Positions 58,735 through 64,000 of a DNA stretch of 64,000 bases are shown in pieces (position 1 is the first letter of the stretch; each line of letters opens with the position of its first letter). The notes under the pieces were generated by a model. It saw only the letters and a list, made by a program, of their open reading frames with translations. It had not been told where the DNA came from and ran no database searches. The position numbers were made by a program, and so were the translations under genes. Source of the stretch: Nonomuraea sp. NEAU-A123. GTDB lineage: Bacteria > Actinomycetota > Actinomycetes > Streptosporangiales > Streptosporangiaceae. The stretch lies in NCBI RefSeq assembly GCF_018603905.1, contig NZ_JAHFZZ010000012.1, forward strand, positions 248,001 to 312,000. The letters are read 5' to 3'.

Positions 58735-59739
58735 ATGACATGGGATTTGGGAAGGGTGGGGCCTGTGGAGACGCGAGCGGAAGAGCAACTCATCGGACCG
58801 CTGCTCCTCGCACGCGGCACCATCGACAGATCGTCCGCGCTGCGGGCGAACGCCGGTTGGCTGGAGCGCGCTTGGACCGATCCGACGACCAGGGTGCTGG
58901 TGATCGACGACGGCCAGACTCTGGTCAAGCGCGCCGGTGACGAGGTGCACGCGGTCCTTTACAGCACGGCCGAGGCGCCACCGGGCGAACGGTATCTGCT
59001 GGGGGTCGAGGACGAAGTCGCCTACTTCGCGGTCGCCGCGCCGCTGCCCGGCTCGCGGACCGGCGACACCAACGGCCGCGTCACGATGCCGATGAGCCTG
59101 CGCGACGCGGGCGAGGGCGAACTGGTGGTCGCGGGCCTGCGCCAGGTGGGCGGCCTGCTGGGCGACCGCGACGCGGGCCTGCTGGTCTACGCGGTGGCGC
59201 TGGAGGCCTGGCACTCGACACACGAGTTCTGCCCGCGCTGCGGCAGCCGTACGGACGTGCAGGCGGGCGGCCACATCCGGGTCTGCCCGCGCGACGCCAG
59301 CCAGCACTTCCCGCGCGTCGACCCAGCGGTGATCATGCTCATCCGAGACGAGGACGACCGCTGCCTGCTGGCCCGCGGCCCGCAGTGGCCGGAGGGCCGG
59401 CTGTCGATCCTGGCCGGGTTCGTGGAGCCGGGGGAGTCACTGGAGCACGCCGTCATCCGCGAGGTGGCCGAGGAGGTGGGCGTCACCGTCGTCGACCCGC
59501 GCTACCTCGGCAGCCAACCATGGCCCTTCCCCCGCAGCCTGATGCTCGGCTTCTTCGCCCGCGCCACCACGACCACCCTCACCCCCGACACCGAAGAGAT
59601 CGCCGAGGCCCACTGGTTCTCCCGCGAACAACTGGTGGAAGCCCTGCAATCAGGCGAACTCCGCCTCCCCCCACCGGTCTCGATCGCCCGCCGCCTCATC
59701 GAGACCTGGTACGGGGGACCGCTGTCCGGAGACTGGTAA
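58735..59739 (+). CDS. nudC: NAD(+)/NADH diphosphatase NudC
   Basis: A 334-aa Nudix enzyme. The zinc ribbon FCPRCGSRTD ... VCPRD keeps three of four Cys (the fourth is Asp here). The Nudix box is GFVEPGESLEHAVIREVAEEVGV (G-x5-E, REVAEEVGV), and SQPWPFPRSLM is the NADH-specificity motif. It hydrolyses NADH to NMNH and AMP and can decap NAD-RNA. Several starts are possible (ATG 58735, GTG 58765), with none clearly favoured. In M. tuberculosis nudC also lies between adnB and uvrD2. Confidence 0.93.
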   Translation: MTWDLGRVGPVETRAEEQLIGPLLLARGTIDRSSALRANAGWLERAWTDPTTRVLVIDDGQTLVKRAGDEVHAVLYSTAEAPPGERYLLGVEDEVAYFAVAAPLPGSRTGDTNGRVTMPMSLRDAGEGELVVAGLRQVGGLLGDRDAGLLVYAVALEAWHSTHEFCPRCGSRTDVQAGGHIRVCPRDASQHFPRVDPAVIMLIRDEDDRCLLARGPQWPEGRLSILAGFVEPGESLEHAVIREVAEEVGVTVVDPRYLGSQPWPFPRSLMLGFFARATTTTLTPDTEEIAEAHWFSREQLVEALQSGELRLPPPVSIARRLIETWYGGPLSGDW

Positions 59740-59795
59740 GCCACGGTCACTTAGCGTAAATTCGAAGACGCCTTCGGTAGCGAAAGGCTAAGCTC

Positions 59796-60101
59796 ATGCC
59801 CATGGAAGAGACTCACATCCAGCAGCTCCTGGACCTCGAACGGCAGAAGCTGGCCATCCAAATCGCCGCCACGGAGGTGTGGATAGACGACAAGGTCAAG
59901 GCCTCGGAGGGCCGCATCATCGCAGCGGTCACGGGCGCCATCACCAACGCGGTGGTGGAGCTCAAGGGCGACATCATGGACGTGCGATCCGAGCTCAGGG
60001 GGACACGCGCCGAACTCAAGGCCGAGATCCATGATGTCCGGACCGAGCTCAAGGCCGAAATGGTGCGCCTGGAGCACAAGATCGACAACCATCTGAACTA
60101 A
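59796..60101 (+). CDS. Small coiled-coil hypothetical protein
   Basis: A 101-aa helical protein. Residues about 45-100 show a heptad pattern with repeats of ELKGDIMDVRSEL, RAELKAEIHDVR and TELKAEMVRLEHKI, so it should form a coiled coil. No membrane segment or catalytic motif is present and I recognise no family. ATG 59796 (or 59802) has GAAAGG about 11 nt upstream. It is followed by two hairpins that probably end its transcript. Confidence 0.65.
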   Translation: MPMEETHIQQLLDLERQKLAIQIAATEVWIDDKVKASEGRIIAAVTGAITNAVVELKGDIMDVRSELRGTRAELKAEIHDVRTELKAEMVRLEHKIDNHLN

Positions 60102-60106
60102 AGGGG

Positions 60107-60186
60107 ACCTGGGTGAAACTAGCACCCAGGTCCTCGTGGCCATGTTAACCACTTTCTCGGGCTCCAGTCTCTCGCTGGAGCCCGAG
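60107..60186. terminator. Two hairpins between convergent coiled-coil and mycoredoxin genes
   Basis: ACCTGGGTG (60107-60115) pairs with CACCCAGGT (60123-60131), and CTCGGGCTCCAG (60156-60167) pairs with CTGGAGCCCGAG (60175-60186), both perfect. They sit between two convergent genes (stops at 60101 and 60201) and probably act as a bidirectional terminator. Confidence 0.65.
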
Positions 60187-60200
60187 CCCGTTAAAAAACC

Positions 60201-60449
60201 TCAGGCCGCCTGGAGGAGCGCCTTCACTTCGCGGGCCGACGGATTGGTGCGGACAATCCGCCCGGCGGGCGTCTCGATCACCACGGTGGGCACTACTTGG
60301 TTGCCGTTGTTGACGCTCATCACGAACTCGGCGGCATCGGGATTCCGCTCGATGTCGATCTCGTCGAAGCTGATCCCTTCGCGGGTGAGCTGCGACTTGA
60401 GTCGCTTACAGGGACCGCACCAGGTGGTGCTGTAGACCGTGAGCGCCAT
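60201..60449 (-). CDS. Mycoredoxin/glutaredoxin-like protein
   Basis: An 82-aa thioredoxin-fold protein of the actinobacterial glutaredoxin (mycoredoxin) group. The active site is WCGPC (C11, C14), where many mycoredoxins carry CGYC or CPYC. The cis-Pro is in VVPTVV, and FVMSVNNGNQ is characteristic of the group. It should reduce mixed disulfides with mycothiol. It lies between nudC and uvrD2, as mrx1 does in M. tuberculosis. ATG 60449 with GGGATG upstream. Confidence 0.88.
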   Translation of the reverse strand: MALTVYSTTWCGPCKRLKSQLTREGISFDEIDIERNPDAAEFVMSVNNGNQVVPTVVIETPAGRIVRTNPSAREVKALLQAA

Positions 60450-60513
60450 GTGGACATCCCTTCGAGGCGAAAACCGGCGATCCGTGCAACAACCTGGAAG
60501 GCTCCGGTAATCC

Positions 60514-61416
60514 CTATCCGATGCGCTCGGCGATCCACTGCTGCACGCGCTCGGCGACGCCCATCTCGCGATAGAGGGGCGCGCTGTGCGCGACACCGGG
60601 CGCGGTGAAGATCGTCACCGGCACCCCCACCTGGCCAAGCATCTCCTTGAGCAGCTGACTCTGCGACGGCGGCACGAACTCGTCCGTGGAGTGCACGGTC
60701 AGCACCGGCGCGTCGTTGTGGCTGGCGTGCCAGGCCACCTCCATGCTGGCCCAGACGCGCGAACACTTGCCCCTGGGCAGACAGCCGCCGGCGAGCTGGA
60801 TCGCCGAGTTACGCAATTTGCGCTTGTACGGGTCCGGGGAGTTGGCGCCGTCGGCGTAGGCGCGCAGCGGCGAGATGATCGGCGAGAGCCCGACCACTCC
60901 CTTGAGCCCGCGCTGCCCGTCGCCGTACGTGCCGATCGACGCGGCGATGTGCCCGCCCGCCGAGAAGCCCACCACGACGTACTTGTTCGGGTCGAACGAC
61001 CAGCGCTCGGCGTGCTTGCGCGCCAGGGCGATCGAGGCCAGCGCGTCGATCCGCTGCGCGGGCCACGCCGCCTCGCCAGAGAGCCGGTAGTTGATGTTGA
61101 AGACCGTGTAGCCGAGGTCGGCGTAACTCCGGGCGATCTCGGTCATCTGCTTCTTGTCGCCGCTGGACCACCAGCCGCCGTGGATCAGGAAGACGCCGGG
61201 GCGCTTGGTGCCGTCCGGGGTCCACCAGATGTCCATGTCCTGGCGGCGGCGCGCGCCGTACGAGATGGTCTCGGTGGATAAACCGCTCAGCCCGTACGGG
61301 TCGGGAGATGTGGTCGACACGGGGCCCGGGGTGGGATCCTTCGTCGCCTGCGCCGTCATCGGCGTCAACACGACGGCAGCGAGCGCGCAAACGCTCACGA
61401 AAACCGCTGTTCGCAC
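60514..61416 (-). CDS. Secreted alpha/beta hydrolase (BD-FAE/esterase-like)
   Basis: A 300-aa exported enzyme. Signal peptide VRTAVFVSVCALAAVVLTPMTAQA (1-24). The oxyanion motif is HGGWW near 76-80, the nucleophile elbow is GFSAGGH near 145-151, the acid is in VHSTDEFVP and the His is in GVAHSAPL. This HGGWW/GxSAGG arrangement is typical of BD-FAE and carboxylesterase/acetylesterase families. The substrate is unknown. GTG 61416 has AAAGGG upstream. It is divergent from uvrD2 with a 144-bp gap and lies 64 bp before the mycoredoxin gene start on the same strand. Confidence 0.9.
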   Translation of the reverse strand: MRTAVFVSVCALAAVVLTPMTAQATKDPTPGPVSTTSPDPYGLSGLSTETISYGARRRQDMDIWWTPDGTKRPGVFLIHGGWWSSGDKKQMTEIARSYADLGYTVFNINYRLSGEAAWPAQRIDALASIALARKHAERWSFDPNKYVVVGFSAGGHIAASIGTYGDGQRGLKGVVGLSPIISPLRAYADGANSPDPYKRKLRNSAIQLAGGCLPRGKCSRVWASMEVAWHASHNDAPVLTVHSTDEFVPPSQSQLLKEMLGQVGVPVTIFTAPGVAHSAPLYREMGVAERVQQWIAERIG

Positions 61417-61560
61417 GGCCTGCCCTTTCCCCCATGCAGTTGGTCGGGCCCCATTGTGGGGGAAGATACCCGTTCTTCGCATCTCGGCGACGATTCGGAC
61501 GACGGGCGGCATGTTGCCAGAATGGAGCCCTTCACCGCCACTGGCTGGGAGGATTGACAG

Positions 61561-63618
61561 GTGACCAACGTGGACGATGTCCTGTCCGGCCTCGACCCGG
61601 AGCAGCGCGAGGTGGCCGAGGCCGTGCGTGGGCCGGTGTGCGTCCTCGCAGGTGCGGGCACGGGTAAGACCCGGGCGATCACCCACCGGATCGCCCACGC
61701 CGTGCGCAGCGGGATCGTCGACGCGCCGAGCGTGCTGGCGGTGACGTTCACCACACGGGCGGCGGGGGAGCTCAGGCAGCGGCTGCGGGCGCTGGGGGCG
61801 CCGGGGGTGCAGGCGCGTACGTTCCACGCCGCGGCGTTGCGGCAGCTCACCTACTTCTGGCCACGGGTCATCGGCGGCGAGGCCCCGTCGGTGATCGAAT
61901 CCAAGCTGCCGATCCTGATCGAAGCCTGCCGCCAGATCCGGAAAAATCCGGATCGGTCCGAGTTGCGGGACATCGCGGCGGAGGTCGAGTGGGCCAAGGT
62001 CACCCAGGTCGGTCCCGAGGACTACGCCGCGGCCGCCGCCAAGTCCGCAAGGACGCCCCCGGTGCCCGCCGAGGAGGTGTCCCGGCTCTATGAGGCGTAC
62101 GAGCGGATCAGGCGCGAGAGGCACCTGGTCGACTTCGAGACGATCCTGGAGCTGACGGCCGCGGTGATGACCGAGCACCAGGAGGTCGCCGCGCAGATCC
62201 GCCAGCAATACCGCTACTTCGTCGTCGACGAATACCAGGACGTCAACCCGCTGCAGAAGCTCCTGCTCGACACCTGGCTCGGCGGACGCGACGACCTGTG
62301 CGTGGTCGGCGACCCCAACCAGACCATCTACTCCTTCACCGGCGCCTCGCCGCGCTACCTCACGGGCTTCGCCGTCGAACACCCCAAGGCCGCCGTCATC
62401 AAGCTGGTCCGCGACTACCGTTCCACCCCCCAGGTGGTCAACCTGGCCAACCTGGTCATCGCCAAGGGCCGCTCCGCGCACCGCCTCGACCTCGTCGCCC
62501 AGCGGCCCGACGGCCCCCGACCGGTCTTCGCCGACTACGACGACGAGCCCGCCGAGGCCGCCGGCGTCGCCAGAGCGATCAGGAAGCTGCTCGACCAGGG
62601 CGTCAAGTCCCGCGAGATCGCCGTGCTGTTCCGCGTCAACTCCCAGTCGGCGGCCTACGAGGAGGCCCTGTCCAAGGCCGAGCTCCCCTACGTCCTGCGC
62701 GGCGCCGAGCGCTTCTTCGAACGTCCCGAGGTACGCCACGCGGTCGTGCTGATGCGCGGCGCGGCCAGGTCCGCCTCCGAAGAGCCGCTGGCCACGGAGG
62801 TCCACCACATCCTGGCGGGCATCGGCCTGACGCCCACGGTGCCGGGCGGCGGCAAGGCGCGCGAGAAGTGGGAGTCCCTCAAGGCGCTGGCCGACCTCGC
62901 CGAGGACATGGCCGCCGATGGCGCCGACCTCGCCGCCTACGTCGCGGAGCTGGAGCGGCGCGCCTCCGAGCAGCACGCCCCGCCCGTCGAAGGGGTGACC
63001 CTGGCCTCCCTGCACGCCGCCAAGGGGCTGGAGTGGGACGCGGTCTTCCTCGTGGGGGTCACGGACGGGATGCTGCCCATCGTGTACGCGGAGACGCCGG
63101 AGCAGATCGAGGAGGAGCGGCGGCTGCTCTATGTGGGGGTGACGCGGGCGCGCGAGCACCTGTCGATCTCGTGGGCCCTGGCGCGCGCGCCCGGCGGTCG
63201 CAAGGGCCGCCGCCCGTCGCGCTTCCTCGACGGCCTCACCGGCCGTCCAGCGCGTGCCGGCGCCGTCTCCGGCACTGTTTCCGGCTCTCCTTCACGGGAG
63301 CGTCGCGCGGTCGCCGTTCCGGTCAGTTGCCGGGTCTGCGCCAAGACGCTGGTCACGGCCACGGAACAGAAGCTGGGGCGGTGCGCCACCTGCCCAGCCG
63401 ATTATGACGAGGGGCTGCTGGAGCGACTCAAGGCGTGGCGCGCCACGACGGCCAAGGAGGCCAAGCTGCCGCCGTACGTGGTGTTCACCGACGTGACACT
63501 GCAGGCCATCGCCGAGCGCGCGCCGGTCACCGAACAGGACCTCCTGTCCATTACGGGCATCGGCCGCGTCAAACTCGACCGCTATGGGGATGCCGTCCTC
63601 GCACTGTGCCGCTCCTGA
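61561..63618 (+). CDS. uvrD2: UvrD2-type ATP-dependent DNA helicase with tetracysteine and HRDC
   Basis: A 685-aa SF1A helicase. Walker A is GAGTGKTRA at 31-39, DEYQDVNPLQKLLLD near 225, GDPNQTIYSFTGAS near 250 and SLHAAKGLEWDAV (motif V) near 482. The C terminus has the C-x2-C (CRVC) and C-x2-C (CATC) tetracysteine motif at about 590-612, then an HRDC domain (near 625-683, LLSITGIGRVKLDRYGD). These mark mycobacterial UvrD2, essential there for the cysteine motif-dependent function. GTG 61561 has GGGAGG at 8 nt. Confidence 0.94.
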   Translation: MTNVDDVLSGLDPEQREVAEAVRGPVCVLAGAGTGKTRAITHRIAHAVRSGIVDAPSVLAVTFTTRAAGELRQRLRALGAPGVQARTFHAAALRQLTYFWPRVIGGEAPSVIESKLPILIEACRQIRKNPDRSELRDIAAEVEWAKVTQVGPEDYAAAAAKSARTPPVPAEEVSRLYEAYERIRRERHLVDFETILELTAAVMTEHQEVAAQIRQQYRYFVVDEYQDVNPLQKLLLDTWLGGRDDLCVVGDPNQTIYSFTGASPRYLTGFAVEHPKAAVIKLVRDYRSTPQVVNLANLVIAKGRSAHRLDLVAQRPDGPRPVFADYDDEPAEAAGVARAIRKLLDQGVKSREIAVLFRVNSQSAAYEEALSKAELPYVLRGAERFFERPEVRHAVVLMRGAARSASEEPLATEVHHILAGIGLTPTVPGGGKAREKWESLKALADLAEDMAADGADLAAYVAELERRASEQHAPPVEGVTLASLHAAKGLEWDAVFLVGVTDGMLPIVYAETPEQIEEERRLLYVGVTRAREHLSISWALARAPGGRKGRRPSRFLDGLTGRPARAGAVSGTVSGSPSRERRAVAVPVSCRVCAKTLVTATEQKLGRCATCPADYDEGLLERLKAWRATTAKEAKLPPYVVFTDVTLQAIAERAPVTEQDLLSITGIGRVKLDRYGDAVLALCRS

Positions 63619-63665
63619 AACCCTTCCTCCAGCGCGCCATCGACGCCACACGGGCCTCGTACAAC

Positions 63666-63750
63666 GTCGGTCGGACGGAGATGTCGGCCAGGCGGAGGTG
63701 TCGGTCAGACGGAGACGTTGGCCAGGCGGAGACGTCGATCAAGCGGAGAT
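63666..63750 (+). repeat. Five 17-bp tandem repeats downstream of uvrD2
   Basis: Five direct units of 17 bp: GTCGGTCGGACGGAGAT, GTCGGCCAGGCGGAGGT, GTCGGTCAGACGGAGAC, GTTGGCCAGGCGGAGAC and GTCGATCAAGCGGAGAT. The constant part is GTCGG.C..GCGGAG. The unit length is not a multiple of three, so it is unlikely to be coding. It lies 48 bp after the uvrD2 stop. Confidence 0.85.
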
Positions 63751-64000
63751 GCCGCCCTACGCCGCGGAGGCCGACCTGACCAAGGTCGAGACCAACGGGG
63801 ACGCCTCGGTGTCCGGTGCCCGGCTGCCGGCGACACCTCGGCGTCTGGCGTCCGCCTGCTCGACCCGGCGCCGGTCTCCGCTCTTTCTTGTACGGCAGGC
63901 ACGGGAGGGCGCCAACCGCAGTCCGTGGCTGAGGGCCTTCCAGGGATACGGTTACCAGCTTCCCCGGCCGGCCGCCGTCACGTCGCGTCGATTGGCCATG
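63751..64000. other. Right edge without a convincing gene
   Basis: An ATG at 63749 opens a plus-strand frame that runs to the window end (MPPYAAEADLTKVETNGD at the start), but there is no clear Shine-Dalgarno and no recognisable domain. In the M. tuberculosis order whiB7 follows uvrD2, so a WhiB-type gene might lie just beyond. No Cys-rich WhiB motif is visible here. Confidence 0.3.

Noticed and set aside
63705..63902. 65-aa minus-strand ORF near the right edge
   Set aside because: It is Arg/Pro-rich, has no Shine-Dalgarno and crosses the tandem repeats.
63749..64000. Plus-strand frame open to the window end
   Set aside because: There is no recognisable domain and no ribosome binding site, so it is not called as a gene.

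Overview
The window is high-GC DNA (roughly 70 percent) with many GTG starts, 4-bp ATGA/GTGA gene overlaps and many one-component regulators. This points to an actinomycete. A PQQ cluster, a two-gene LigD pair, mycosin-like proteases and a DtxR-type iron box suggest a Streptosporangiaceae/Nonomuraea-like genome (inference). The gene order rhlE-type helicase, ferritin-like protein, DUF3107, TetR, moeZ, ATL protein, adnA, adnB, nudC, mycoredoxin, uvrD2 resembles, as I recall it, the Mycobacterium tuberculosis block around Rv3211 to Rv3198c. The second half therefore looks like a conserved actinobacterial backbone carrying insertions.

Layout. 1-5580: a drug-type ABC exporter with its GbsR/MarR regulator and a palindromic operator, a CoA-ester lyase, a DUF6529 membrane pair and a CPBP protease. 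5749-18858: a 960-aa membrane-anchored Asp-box repeat protein, a methyltransferase, an SMP-30 protein, an acetyltransferase behind a candidate leader-peptide attenuator, a broken LLM oxidoreductase, a PPOX protein, a MarR-controlled MFS pump, a metabolite:H+ symporter, a Nudix protein, a DUF6758 protein, a metallo-beta-lactamase-fold protein lacking metal ligands and a RecB-family Fe-S nuclease. 18866-23134: an MFS pump, then pqqABCDE as overlapping genes. 23085-32066: an MpaB-like oxygenase, a hydrolase, the RNA helicase and its neighbours, and the NHEJ set (LigD polymerase, ligase, Ku). 32159-33041 is an AT-rich island with several inverted repeats and a secreted Gly/Trp/His-rich protein.

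33042-44320: a hydrolase, MoeZ, two tandem copies of a two-gene module (Cys-ended exported protein plus mycosin-like subtilase), an unknown protein, an alkyltransferase-like protein, a CDP-glycerol glycerophosphotransferase and a glycerol-1-phosphate dehydrogenase. 44324-46677: GNAT, SnoaL-like/TetR and methyltransferase genes. 46819-53384: the AdnA/AdnB helicase-nuclease. 53381-58667: a four-gene operon on the minus strand under a 17/19 iron box, encoding an ATP-grasp ligase, two NIS (IucA/IucC) synthetases and a group III PLP decarboxylase. This is a siderophore operon sitting between adnB and nudC. 58735-63618: NudC, a coiled-coil protein, mycoredoxin, a secreted esterase and UvrD2. The window ends in five 17-bp tandem repeats and sequence without a convincing gene.

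The features most likely to repay attention are the NIS/ATP-grasp/PLP siderophore operon, the duplicated mycosin module, the leader peptide with hairpins before the acetyltransferase, the degenerate metallo-beta-lactamase-fold protein and the AT-rich palindromic island.
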